A DNA stretch of 64,000 nt from CADCVT01 sp035940955 (lineage in GTDB: Bacteria; Actinomycetota; Thermoleophilia; Solirubrobacterales; Solirubrobacteraceae), in NCBI GenBank assembly GCA_035940955.1, contig DASZEJ010000025.1:7161-71160 (forward strand). The letters run 5' to 3'. Both the position numbers and the translations under genes were made by a program. The stretch's first letter is position 1. Each line of letters opens with the position of its first letter. Positions 28,401-37,917 of the stretch are shown in pieces. A model generated the notes under the pieces. That model was given only the letters and a program-made list of their open reading frames with translations. It did not search any database and was not told where the DNA came from.

Positions 28401-29235
28401 TGCACGCGTCGCCCTTCAGCGCGCGCGTGCCGCCCGGCTTGAACAGCGCCTTCTCGAGCGCGCCCGGGCCGGGGAGCCCGCCGGCGGCGAGCATGTCGGC
28501 GCAGCGCCCGAGCGCGGCCCGCGCCCGCTCGACGGTCTTGCCCTCGGCGCTCGCCAGCTCGCTCTCGGCGGCGGCGGCCGCGGCGCGCAGCGCGGACGGG
28601 TCCGGCGGCGGCGCGGGCGGCACCGGCGGGAGCCGCGGCGCGGTCTCGCCCGCCGACCGCAGCGCGTCGTGCGCCTCGACGACCGCCGCCCGCAGCCGGT
28701 CGGCGGTGAAGCCCGCCGCGACGTCGAGCGCCGGCTCGCCGCGCTCGTCGAGCCATGCGGCGAACGCCTCCTCCCACGCGCCGTCGCGCAGCGCGCGGGC
28801 CGCCGGCTCGTCGAGGATCGAGAAGCCGGGATCGAGGCCGGCGTGGACGGCGTGGCCGCGCAGCACGCGGGCGCAGAAGCCGTGGATCGTCGAGATCCAG
28901 GCGCTCTCGGCCTCGCGGGCGGCCTCCCGCGCCCGGCGGGCGGCCACCGGGTCGGTCGCGGCGTCGCGCTCGGCCAGCTCGAGCAGCCGGTCGCGCACCC
29001 GCGCGCGCATCTCGCCGGCCGCCTTCTCGGTGAACGTGATCGCGAGGATGCGCCCGGGCGCGACGCCCTCCTCCAGCACGTGCCGGACGAACCGCTCGAC
29101 GAGCACCGACGTCTTGCCGCTGCCGGCGGCCGCGCTGAGCAGCAGGTCGCCGCCGTCGTCGAGCACGGCGCGCGCCTGCTCGTCGGTGAAGGGCCGGCCG
29201 CGCGGGCCGACGAGCGGTGCGAGGTCGAGGGTCAC
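25459..29235 (-). CDS. addA: AddA-type helicase-nuclease subunit (UvrD/Rep helicase + PD-(D/E)XK nuclease)
   Basis: The protein has 1258 residues. Helicase motif I is LSAAAGSGKTSVLVER (about residues 33-48), with ILAITFTEKAAGEMRAR, DELQDSNPRQIELFDLL (motif II), GDELQAIYGFRHADVG (III) and VRLMTIHAAKGLEFPVV (V). The C-terminal RecB-like nuclease has LVVDYKTDR. It unwinds and trims double-strand ends for RecA loading. The GTG start at 29235 lies 61 bp after addB. Residues about 605-665 are a Pro/Ala repeat insertion (see 27240-27420). Confidence 0.95.
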   Translation of the reverse strand: MTLDLAPLVGPRGRPFTDEQARAVLDDGGDLLLSAAAGSGKTSVLVERFVRHVLEEGVAPGRILAITFTEKAAGEMRARVRDRLLELAERDAATDPVAARRAREAAREAESAWISTIHGFCARVLRGHAVHAGLDPGFSILDEPAARALRDGAWEEAFAAWLDERGEPALDVAAGFTADRLRAAVVEAHDALRSAGETAPRLPPVPPAPPPDPSALRAAAAAAESELASAEGKTVERARAALGRCADMLAAGGLPGPGALEKALFKPGGTRALKGDACTEYLRVREAFAAACARHRATAALAELDDLLRRYGEAYAARKRARSALDFDDLELLARDLLRDSAPVRDAYAERFERVLVDELQDSNPRQIELFDLLDAPRFLVGDELQAIYGFRHADVGVFRERRALLAERDRALALTVNFRSHPEILAAVNAAFGQRFGEGFAPLVPGVEGEVRGEPRVELLLTGTQGWDGVELGALPRAQRWRHAEARLLAQRVRELVDAGEAAPEEIVVLVRAIGDLPVYERALEDAGLQTLASGGRGYWGRQVVRDLCAWLAALANPSDEQALYGVLASPLAGLSTDALALIAEAGTGRAWRLIEAAFGGPERPAAATAPDRPLAAAPDAPAPAAPERSLDALAAAPDAPAPPAPAPPAPDRSLDALAAALPGRLAPADRERLAAFRDRFAHERALVARLPLDALLRRAIEASDYDLHVLRLPGGARRLANVHKLLRLAAEHERVHGSDVRGLVDRASAELEADAREADAPVELGDARAVRLMTIHAAKGLEFPVVCVADLGRRTSTDAPALLVRDRAVGLRLSHLDGSSEPALDYTALRDRRREEERREEDRILYVALTRAERRLILSGGADLDRWPADGPGAPPLAWLGPALLDGLAALPPEDDPDRVVVLDGAVGEDPDDPSGGDGDEATRVGGATRRARGAAAPAARLRCAVNTPATVGRVLRAESLAPAGADLPVAPAPPARAPLPAPAPPPPAVRSLSYSALEQWRRCGYRFYVERVLGLPQDDAPARRSGGGGLEGRVRGTLVHEALEELDLRGADPHRDAERLIAAAAARHGVVPAAAEREQLAALVAGFTAMPLARRVATAHRVRREHPFALPLGDALLTGVVDVLAEDPDGTALVVDYKTDRVAPGADLHELVERDYGVQRRAYALAALAANHPAVDVAYAFLERPDEPVVTRFTTDDAERLRAKLHALAHGALAGEFPVSDAPHADLCAGCPARRALCLHPEELTGRELPIAAAP
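27240..27420 (-). repeat. In-frame Pro/Ala minisatellite inside addA
   Basis: Two copies of the RSLDALAAA-encoding block, 72 bp apart (27261 and 27333), and two copies of a PDAPAPxAP block, 57 bp apart, lie in an otherwise conserved helicase gene. The encoded stretch is a flexible linker. The repeats keep the frame and point to slippage-driven length variation. Confidence 0.8.
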
Positions 29236-29296
29236 GCGGTCACTCCGTCGAGACGGCCGGACCGGCGGAGAGGTCGGGCGCGGAGGGCGGCGACGC

Positions 29297-32269
29297 TCAC
29301 GCCGTCGCCTCGCAGCGGCAGATCGTCGGGTACGCGCAGCCGCCGTCCCACGCGCAGGAGTCCGGGCGCGGCTCGAGCCGCCCGTCGCGGGCCTCGCGCG
29401 CCGCGTCGAGCGCCGCGGCGACCGCCTCTTCGAGCAGCTCGTCGAGCTCCTCGGCCGAGCGGCGGTCGCGTTCGACGCTGACGAGCTCGGGGTCGGCGCC
29501 GTCCAGCAGCGCTCCGCGCGGGCGCAGGTCGGGCGCGCCGAGCGGCTGGTACAGGGCGCCGACCGGCTCGAGCCCGAGCACCTTGCGCGCCGCCAGCGCG
29601 TAGACCGCGAGCTGGAACCGGTGCTCGTCGAGCCACTTCGCCGCCGGCGTCGCGGTCTTGCCCTTGTAGTCGTAGAGGATCGCCTGGTCGCCGCGGACGT
29701 CGATCCGGTCGATCGTGCCGTCGACGAGCACCCCGTCGCCGATCTCCAGCCCGGTGAAGCGCTCCTCGAACCGAGCCGGCACGTAGGACGACCCCGACCG
29801 CGCCGCCGCCTCGACGTAGCGGAGCAGGTCGGCCTCGAGCCGGTGCTCGAGCGCGCGGCGCCGCGCCGGGTCGACCGAGATCCGGACGTCCGCGGACAGC
29901 TCGCCCAGCGCCTCGCGCACCGCGGCGCGCGCCTCGGGGAGCCGGTCGGGCGTCAGGCCGCCGCCGTCGACCAGCCGCCGAAGCGCCCGCTCGAGCACCT
30001 TGTGCGCGAGGTTGCCGCGGACGAGCTGCTCGGGGTCGGGCTCGATCTCCTCCGGGCGCAGGATCCGCTCGACGAACCACTTCACCGGGCATCCCGCCCA
30101 CGTCTCCAGCGCCGACGCCGACCACGACGGCCGCTCGCGCAGCGCGGCCAGCACCTCGGGGTGGCGCAGCGGGGCCGCGACCGGCTCGCGGAAGCGCGGG
30201 CCGCAGACGGCCTCGTCCCGGGCCCGCTCGCGCTCGGTCGGCGCGGCGCCGGCGGGCCACGCGACCGCGCCCAGGTCGCGGCGCGCGCGGCGCTCCAGCG
30301 GCGCGTCGGCGAACAGCGCGGCGACGTCGTCGACGAACGGCGAGCGGACCGCCGGGTCGCCCGCGTCGGTCGCCGTGTGCCACGACAGGTACAGGCGCGC
30401 CTCGGGCCGGGAGAGCGTCGCGTAGAACAGGTACCGCTCGGCGCCCGCGGGATCGTCGTCGACCCGCAGCCGCAGGGCGCGCGTCGCCGCGTTGAGGCGG
30501 CGGCGCTCGTCGTCGTCCAGGAACGGCTCGGGCTGCGCGGGGGCGGGGAAGGCACCCTCGACGAGCCGGGAGGCGAACAGCGCCCGGACGCGCCGGGCGC
30601 GCAGCGACAGCGGGTCCGCGACCGTGACGGCGCCCGGCACGGCGCGCGCCCCGACCGGGACCGCGACGCGCTCCAGCACCGCCGCCAGCTCGGCCGGGTC
30701 GGGGACGAGCCGCGGGTCCGCGCGCGCGAGGTCGGCGAGGTCGTCGAGCGCCCGGCGCCCCGCCTTCAGCGCCGCCGCGGCCGGCAACGCGCCGCCGTCG
30801 AGGACCGGGGCCGCCCGGCGGTGCGGCGCCGCGAACAGCCCCGCCAGCTCCGCGCCGAGCCGGTCGAGCAGCGCCGCCGGGCCGCGCGCGTGGGCCGCGG
30901 CGACGCGGTCGAGCGCCTCGAGCGGCCACTCGCGCCACAGCGCCCGCGCCTCGTCGGCGCTGCGCGCCCCCGTGCGGCGCACGTCGCCCTCCAGCCGGTC
31001 GACGAGGTGCGCGCGGTGCACGACTCCCGGCGTCCGCAGCCACGCCAGCAGGTCGGCCGCGCTGCCGCCGGTCGCCGCCCGCAGCAGCCCGACCAGCCCG
31101 CGCCCCAGCGCGGTGTGCGCCAGCGTCGTGTGCTGCTCGACCGCGGCGGGGACGCCGCACGCCTCGAACACCTGCGCGACCAGCGCCGCGGCCTCGTGCG
31201 GGCGGCGGAGCACGACCGCGATCTCCTCCGCGGCGAAGCCCTCCTCGGCGATCAGCCGCGCCGCCTCCCCCGCGACGAGCTCGAGCTCCGCCCGCTCGCC
31301 GCCTCCCTCCAGGAAGCGGACCGCGTCGCCCGCCGCGACGCCCGCGAGGTCGCCGGGCGTGACGCCGCGCGCGGCGACGTCGTCGAACAGCGACGCGGTC
31401 AGCTGGTCCCCGCCGCCGAGCGCCTCGCCCGCGGCGCCCGGCTCCTCGAACACCTCCCGCTCCAGGTGGTGCAGCGCCTCCCGCGAGCCCTCCGCGTAGT
31501 GCTGGGCGCGCGGCGGCAGCTCGACGTGCCGGTCGGCGTGCGGCTGCAGGTCGGCGACCGCCTGGCCGCGCGCGGCGAACGCCCGCCGGCCGCGCTCGTG
31601 CGTGAGCGACACGGTGACCTCCGCGTCGGTCCGCGCCAGCGCCAGGATCGCGTCGCGCTGGAGCGGCTGGAGGTCGTCGAAGCCGTAGAAGAGCACCGGC
31701 GTCGCGCCCCAGCGGCCGGGCGCCTCGCGCAGGGCGTCGAGCGCGGCGGCGTGGTGCAGGCGCTCGTCCCGGCGCCCGAGCGCGGCCAGCCGCTCGCGGT
31801 AGGCCCGGTACAGCCCGGCCAGCTCGGCGCCGTAGCGGCGGCGCCCGGCGTGGTCGCCCGCCCAGGCGCGCAGCGCGCGCGCGAAGCGGTCGGGCGCGAC
31901 GCGGTCCTCCTCCAGCTCGTCGAACAGCCGGCACGCGGCGGCCGCGAAGCCGGGCGTGGACGCCGACGCCGCGAGCGCGTCGAGCCGCGCGTCCCGCGCC
32001 GCGGCGACGGCCAGGCGCTCGCGCGCCAGCGGCCCGAGCGGCACGCCCGCGACGCCGGCGCGCCTCGCGACCTCGTCCAGCAGCCGTTCGAACGTCTCCA
32101 CGCGCGCGCCGAACACGACCCGCTCGGCCAGCTCGCGCCGGTAGCGGTCGACGTCCTGCGCGGTGGGGACGACCAGGATCGGCTCGCGGTCGAGCGCGGC
32201 GTGGACGCCGTCCAGCACGAAGCGGGCCTTCTCGGCGTTGGCGGGTCCGGTGACGAGGGTGAGCGGCAT
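29297..32269 (-). CDS. addB: AddB-type subunit (helicase-like + PD-(D/E)XK nuclease, Fe-S)
   Basis: The protein has 990 residues. The N-terminal P-loop position reads VTGPANAEKARF, which lacks the usual GK[ST], so ATP use is doubtful. The C-terminal nuclease shows VDGTIDRIDVRG and ILYDYKGKTATP. Probable Fe-S cysteines are one in ALETWAGCPVKWF and three in the tail CAWDGGCAYPTIC, matching AddB layout (one Cys before and three after the nuclease). It pairs with AddA. ATG 32269 opens the addB-addA operon. Actinobacterial AdnAB is an alternative family assignment. Confidence 0.9.
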   Translation of the reverse strand: MPLTLVTGPANAEKARFVLDGVHAALDREPILVVPTAQDVDRYRRELAERVVFGARVETFERLLDEVARRAGVAGVPLGPLARERLAVAAARDARLDALAASASTPGFAAAACRLFDELEEDRVAPDRFARALRAWAGDHAGRRRYGAELAGLYRAYRERLAALGRRDERLHHAAALDALREAPGRWGATPVLFYGFDDLQPLQRDAILALARTDAEVTVSLTHERGRRAFAARGQAVADLQPHADRHVELPPRAQHYAEGSREALHHLEREVFEEPGAAGEALGGGDQLTASLFDDVAARGVTPGDLAGVAAGDAVRFLEGGGERAELELVAGEAARLIAEEGFAAEEIAVVLRRPHEAAALVAQVFEACGVPAAVEQHTTLAHTALGRGLVGLLRAATGGSAADLLAWLRTPGVVHRAHLVDRLEGDVRRTGARSADEARALWREWPLEALDRVAAAHARGPAALLDRLGAELAGLFAAPHRRAAPVLDGGALPAAAALKAGRRALDDLADLARADPRLVPDPAELAAVLERVAVPVGARAVPGAVTVADPLSLRARRVRALFASRLVEGAFPAPAQPEPFLDDDERRRLNAATRALRLRVDDDPAGAERYLFYATLSRPEARLYLSWHTATDAGDPAVRSPFVDDVAALFADAPLERRARRDLGAVAWPAGAAPTERERARDEAVCGPRFREPVAAPLRHPEVLAALRERPSWSASALETWAGCPVKWFVERILRPEEIEPDPEQLVRGNLAHKVLERALRRLVDGGGLTPDRLPEARAAVREALGELSADVRISVDPARRRALEHRLEADLLRYVEAAARSGSSYVPARFEERFTGLEIGDGVLVDGTIDRIDVRGDQAILYDYKGKTATPAAKWLDEHRFQLAVYALAARKVLGLEPVGALYQPLGAPDLRPRGALLDGADPELVSVERDRRSAEELDELLEEAVAAALDAAREARDGRLEPRPDSCAWDGGCAYPTICRCEATA

Positions 32270-32350
32270 CGCGACGGGCCGTCAAGGGTCGCGCGCGGGT
32301 CGGACGGAGATGACGCCCCGCCGCTCGCCGCGCGGGTAGCCGGTCAAGGC

Positions 32351-32824
32351 ATGGCGAGCAACATCGAAGAGAGCGTCGAGGTGGACGTCGACGTCCGCAC
32401 GGCCTACAACCAGTGGACGCAGTTCGAGGACTTCCCGCAGTTCATGGAGGGCGTCGAGGAGGTCCGGCAGCTCGACGACGTCCACACGCACTGGCGCACG
32501 CGCGTCGCGGGGCGCAAGAAGGAGTTCGACGCGGTGGTCACGGAGCAGACGCCCGACCACCGGATCGCCTGGACGGCCGAGCAGGGCCCCGAGCACGCGG
32601 GCGTCGTCACCTTCCACCGCATCGGCCCCGAGCGCACCCGCGTGATGCTGCAGATGGACTACGAGCCCGAGGGCATCGCGGAGAAGGTCGGCAACGCGCT
32701 GGGCCTCGTCAAGCGGCGGGTGACCGGCGACCTCGAGCGGTTCAAGGCGCTCGTCGAGCGGCGCGGGTCCGGCGGCGAGACCGGCGGCTGGCGCGGCGAG
32801 GTCGACCAGTCCGCTACGAGCTGA
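32351..32824 (+). CDS. SRPBCC/polyketide-cyclase-type ligand-binding protein
   Basis: The protein has 157 residues. It begins SVEVDVDVRTAYNQWTQFED and FPQFMEGVEEVRQL, the standard start of the START-like coenzyme Q-binding/cyclase subfamily, and ends in a long amphipathic helix (RRVTGDLERFKALVE). No catalytic residues are evident; it probably binds a hydrophobic ligand. ATG 32351 lies 8 nt after TAGCCG (imperfect -10). Its last 11 bp overlap the convergent DHH gene. A second SRPBCC protein lies at 41397-41921. Confidence 0.88.
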   Translation: MASNIEESVEVDVDVRTAYNQWTQFEDFPQFMEGVEEVRQLDDVHTHWRTRVAGRKKEFDAVVTEQTPDHRIAWTAEQGPEHAGVVTFHRIGPERTRVMLQMDYEPEGIAEKVGNALGLVKRRVTGDLERFKALVERRGSGGETGGWRGEVDQSATS

Positions 32825-33851
32825 GCGCGGCCAGGAGCCGCTCGAACGCGGGCGGCTCCAGGCTTCCCCCCGTCGCACGCGGATGGCCGTGGGCGAACTC
32901 CCCGCCCTGCTCGGGCAGCGCGCTTCGCAGCAGCGCCCTCAGGTCCTGACCGGGCACGCCTCCGCGCACCGCGAAGTTGACGCGGCCGGGCAGGTAGTCG
33001 TCGTTCGCGGCGAGCACGACGCGGGGCGCGAGGCGGCGGGCCCACGCGGTCGCGACGAGCGGGTGGACCTGCGCGGGCGTCGAGAAGCGCAGGACGGCGA
33101 GGCGGGCGCTGACGTCCGGGGCGGTCCGGACGACGCGGTCGAACTCGGCGCGCCAGGCCGCCTTGGCCTGGTGCAGCTCCGCGATGCGCGGGTCGGCGAG
33201 CGCGTGCTTCGGGTCGTCGTGCTCCGTCAGCAGGGCGAGCGCGGTGCGGACCGGCCCGTCGGGCAGGCGGCGGGGCGCGTTGACGAGCGGGACCAGCTTG
33301 CGGACGGCGGTCTTCGGCGCGCCGGCGCACTCGGGCAGGGCGAAGGCGGCGTCGCCGGCGTCGCCCACGCCGCCGACCGCCGCCAGCCAGGCGGGCGCGT
33401 CGGGGACGATGCGGCGCATCAGCGGCGCGGTGGGGACCTCGGGGTCCTCGCCGAAGCTCGACACGACGGTGACCGCTGCGCCCGCGGCGTCCGTATCGAA
33501 GGCGTGGTGGTCCACCAGCAGCGCGGGGCGGTCGATCGGCCGGACGCCCCAGTCGAGGATCGCGAGCGGCCCGTCGGGGAGCGGGGCGTCCGCGGCGAAC
33601 GGCGTCTCGCCGCGGCCGAGCAGGACGGCGTCGCCCGCCCGCTCGCCGCGCGCGCGCAGCGCGATGGCGCCCGCGGCGAGGCCGTCGGCGTCGGTGTGGG
33701 GGACGTCGGCGGCGGCGTCGCGGAGCGCGCGGCGGGCGGCGTCGAACGTGGCGGCGTCGGGCCGCGGCGCTCGGGGAGCTTCGATGATCGCGGCGCCGGG
33801 CCGCGGGGCGCTGCGGCGTCCGTCCGTCGAGGCGCGGCGGGCTGCGTCCAT
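32814..33851 (-). CDS. DHH-family phosphoesterase-like protein
   Basis: The protein has 345 residues. Motif I is HTDADG (H52, D54, D56), the DHH motif is VDHHAFDT (D114-H115-H116), a D-rich segment GGVGDAGDAAF follows, and the DHHA1-like end is GGEFAHGHPRATGG. DHH proteins include RecJ exonuclease, nanoRNases and cyclic-dinucleotide phosphodiesterases. This one is shorter than RecJ and lacks its OB domain, so the substrate is open. ATG 33851 is divergent from uvsE with a 55-bp gap. Confidence 0.82.
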   Translation of the reverse strand: MDAARRASTDGRRSAPRPGAAIIEAPRAPRPDAATFDAARRALRDAAADVPHTDADGLAAGAIALRARGERAGDAVLLGRGETPFAADAPLPDGPLAILDWGVRPIDRPALLVDHHAFDTDAAGAAVTVVSSFGEDPEVPTAPLMRRIVPDAPAWLAAVGGVGDAGDAAFALPECAGAPKTAVRKLVPLVNAPRRLPDGPVRTALALLTEHDDPKHALADPRIAELHQAKAAWRAEFDRVVRTAPDVSARLAVLRFSTPAQVHPLVATAWARRLAPRVVLAANDDYLPGRVNFAVRGGVPGQDLRALLRSALPEQGGEFAHGHPRATGGSLEPPAFERLLAALSS

Positions 33852-33906
33852 CTGACCGCGGCTGCCCGGCGCCCGCGCGCAGGGAAACGCGGGTAGGCGC
33901 GCCGGC

Positions 33907-34866
33907 ATGCGCCTCGGATTCGCCGTCAAGGTCCTCGGCGGGGGCGGGCTGCCGTCGCACGACACGCGGCGCTGGCAGTCCGAGCCGTCGCTCGGCGTCT
34001 CGCTCGACCGCCTGACCGCCATCCTCGACTACGTCGGCGACGCCGACATCCGCTTCTACCGGATGGCGACCGGCCTCGCGCCCTACGCGAGCCATCCGGA
34101 CCTGACGCGGTTCCGCGACGCGCCGGCGCGCTTCGCGGAGCGGCTGGCGGCGGTCGGCGAGCGGGCGGGCGAGCTGGGGATCCGGCTCACGTCCCACCCG
34201 GGCCAGTACACGGTGCTGAACTCCGAGGACGCGGAGGTCCGCCGCCTCGCCGCCGTCGAGCTGGAGGTCCAGGCGGAGCTGATGGACGGCATGGGGCTCG
34301 GGCCGGAGTCGGTGGTCGTCGTGCACGTCGGCGGGTCGAGCGGCGGGGTCGACGCGTCGCTGGACCGGTTCGTGGAGGGGTTCGCGACGCTGTCGGACGC
34401 GGCCCGTGCGCGGGTCGTCGTCGAGAACGACGACCGGTCGTTCGGGCTGTGCGACGTCGTGCGGCTCGCGGAGCGGATCGAGCGGCCGGTGGTGTGGGAC
34501 GTCCTGCACCACCACTGCCACGACCCGGAGCGGATCCCCGACCGCGAGGCGCTCTCGCTGGCGCTGGCGACGTGGCCCGCGGACGTCACGCCGAAGATCC
34601 ACTACTCGACGCCGAAGACGGCGGTCGAGGAGCGGCGCCGGCGGGTCGGGCGGCGGGTCGAGCGCTCGCTCGTCCTCCCCCAGCTCCGCGCCCACGCGGA
34701 CCTGATCGACCCGATCGGCTTCGAGCACTTCCTCGCCGCGACCGCGGACGGGCCGCGCGACTTCGACGTGATGCTCGAGGCGAAGGCGAAGGACCTCGCG
34801 CTGCTGCGCCTGCGCGACCAGCTCGCGGCCCGGGGCGTGCGGCCGGAGGCGCCGGTCGCGGCGTAG
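33907..34866 (+). CDS. uvsE: UV DNA damage endonuclease UvsE (UvdE family)
   Basis: The 319-residue protein is a TIM-barrel nuclease. Family motifs are visible in order: MRLGFAVKVLG, FYRMATGLAPYASHP, SHPGQYTVLNS, VVVHVGGSSG, RVVVENDDRSFG and WDVLHHHCHD; these histidines, aspartates and glutamates form the metal site. The enzyme nicks 5' of UV photoproducts in an excision pathway independent of UvrABC. ATG 33907 lies 7 nt after TAGGCG. It faces the DHH gene and is convergent with topB. Confidence 0.95.
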   Translation: MRLGFAVKVLGGGGLPSHDTRRWQSEPSLGVSLDRLTAILDYVGDADIRFYRMATGLAPYASHPDLTRFRDAPARFAERLAAVGERAGELGIRLTSHPGQYTVLNSEDAEVRRLAAVELEVQAELMDGMGLGPESVVVVHVGGSSGGVDASLDRFVEGFATLSDAARARVVVENDDRSFGLCDVVRLAERIERPVVWDVLHHHCHDPERIPDREALSLALATWPADVTPKIHYSTPKTAVEERRRRVGRRVERSLVLPQLRAHADLIDPIGFEHFLAATADGPRDFDVMLEAKAKDLALLRLRDQLAARGVRPEAPVAA

Positions 34867-34950
34867 CGCGAGTGCGGGGCCCGCCGCGCGGCCGCGGCGC
34901 ACGGGGCGCCACGGGGTCGCCGCCGCGTGGCCGCCGCGCCCGGGCCGCGC
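34867..34950. other. Convergent uvsE/topB spacer
   Basis: This 84-bp spacer is almost entirely G+C with several short self-complementary blocks (for example CGCCCGGGCCGCG). It could act as a terminator, but no specific hairpin with a T tract is seen. Confidence 0.4.
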
Positions 34951-37161
<2,211 letters not shown>

Positions 37162-37169
37162 GGTGGCGG

Positions 37170-37175
37170 AGCCTA
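37170..37175 (-). promoter_or_regulatory. -10 element TAGGCT for topB
   Basis: TANNNT hexamer on the minus strand, 8 nt before ATG 37161. Confidence 0.5.
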
Positions 37176-37267
37176 GCGGCGCGCCCCGGCGGCGCCGCGG
37201 GGCTCAACAGAATCGGCACGAAGCCGTCACGAAGCCGCGCGTGTCCGCGGCCGCCCCGGAGCTCTGC

Positions 37268-37378
37268 TCAGAGGTCGCGCGTCTCGCCCGTCATCGGGCT
37301 CGGGCGCACCGGCTCGGGCCTCGGCTTCGGCTCGGGCTTGGGCTGCGGCTCGGACTTCGGCTTGCGCTTGTCTGCCAT
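37268..37378 (-). CDS. 36-residue Lys/Pro/Glu-rich small protein
   Basis: The ORF runs from ATG 37378 to TGA at 37268 and encodes MADKRKPKSEPQPKPEPKPR followed by PEPVRPSPMTGETRDL. The alternating K/E/P pattern suggests an extended, highly charged peptide. It is supported by its own TACACT -10 candidate 9 nt before the ATG and by lying in a gap with no other gene. The function is unknown. Confidence 0.5.
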   Translation of the reverse strand: MADKRKPKSEPQPKPEPKPRPEPVRPSPMTGETRDL

Positions 37379-37387
37379 CGCGCCTGG

Positions 37388-37393
37388 AGTGTA
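37388..37393 (-). promoter_or_regulatory. -10 element TACACT for the 36-residue ORF
   Basis: TANNNT hexamer on the minus strand, 9 nt before ATG 37378; the main support that this tiny ORF is expressed. Confidence 0.45.
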
Positions 37394-37395
37394 GG

Positions 37396-37899
37396 TCAGT
37401 TGCCCTGGGCGATCAGTGCGGCGACCCACGCGCTGACCTCGACGATCAGCAGCGCGGCCGCCAGCCGGAACGTGCTCAGGAGCGACCTCAGATGACGCCG
37501 GTTCGCCCGGAAGCTCTCAGCCATGTGCAGCGCCAGGTCGCGGTGGATGGCCGGCACGTCGAGCGCCTCTGAGTCGTCGGGCTCGAGGTAGGTCTCGATG
37601 TACTCCCGCGCGTCCACGTTGAACGCCCACTGGTGCCGCGGCCACAGCACCGCCAGCACCGACGCCCCCAGCACCACGAACGCCACGACCGCCAGCCACC
37701 CCGCCACCCCGAGGTGCCCGTCCGCGAGCGCGGCCCCGCCGAAGAACGACGTCGTCACCGCCGCCGCGGCGATCAGCACCCCGGCCCGCGACCGCAGGTC
37801 GTTGACCGCCGCCTCCTGGTCGTCGAGCGCGCGGCGCGCCTCGACGTAGGCCAACTCGTATCCGGCGGCGGCACCGCGCACACCGCCACTAGCCCCCAC
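37396..37899 (-). CDS. Three-helix membrane protein, SLATT-like layout
   Basis: The protein has 167 residues. After an amphipathic segment (YVEARRALDDQEAAVNDLRS) come two membrane helices (about residues 38-55 and 62-86). A soluble central part follows, with WPRHQWAFNVDAREYIETYL and a helical AIHRDLALHMAESFRANRRH, and then a C-terminal membrane helix (LLIVEVSAWVAALIAQ). This order resembles SLATT-type pore or sensor proteins linked to nucleotide-signalling defence, but that is pattern-level only. GTG 37899 is the upstream-most start; GTG 37881 is possible. It lies 18 bp after marP, probably in the same transcript. Confidence 0.7.
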   Translation of the reverse strand: MGASGGVRGAAAGYELAYVEARRALDDQEAAVNDLRSRAGVLIAAAAVTTSFFGGAALADGHLGVAGWLAVVAFVVLGASVLAVLWPRHQWAFNVDAREYIETYLEPDDSEALDVPAIHRDLALHMAESFRANRRHLRSLLSTFRLAAALLIVEVSAWVAALIAQGN

Positions 37900-37917
37900 A
37901 AGCCGAGAACTCGCCCC

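Noticed and set aside
24396..33896. GGGTAG 10-11 nt before ATG at 24412, 32351 and 33907 read as SigB/F-type -10 (GGGTAY)
   Set aside because: Only the first has a weak GCTT at 15-bp spacing; the other two lack any -35. The wider TANNNT pattern explains these sites equally well.
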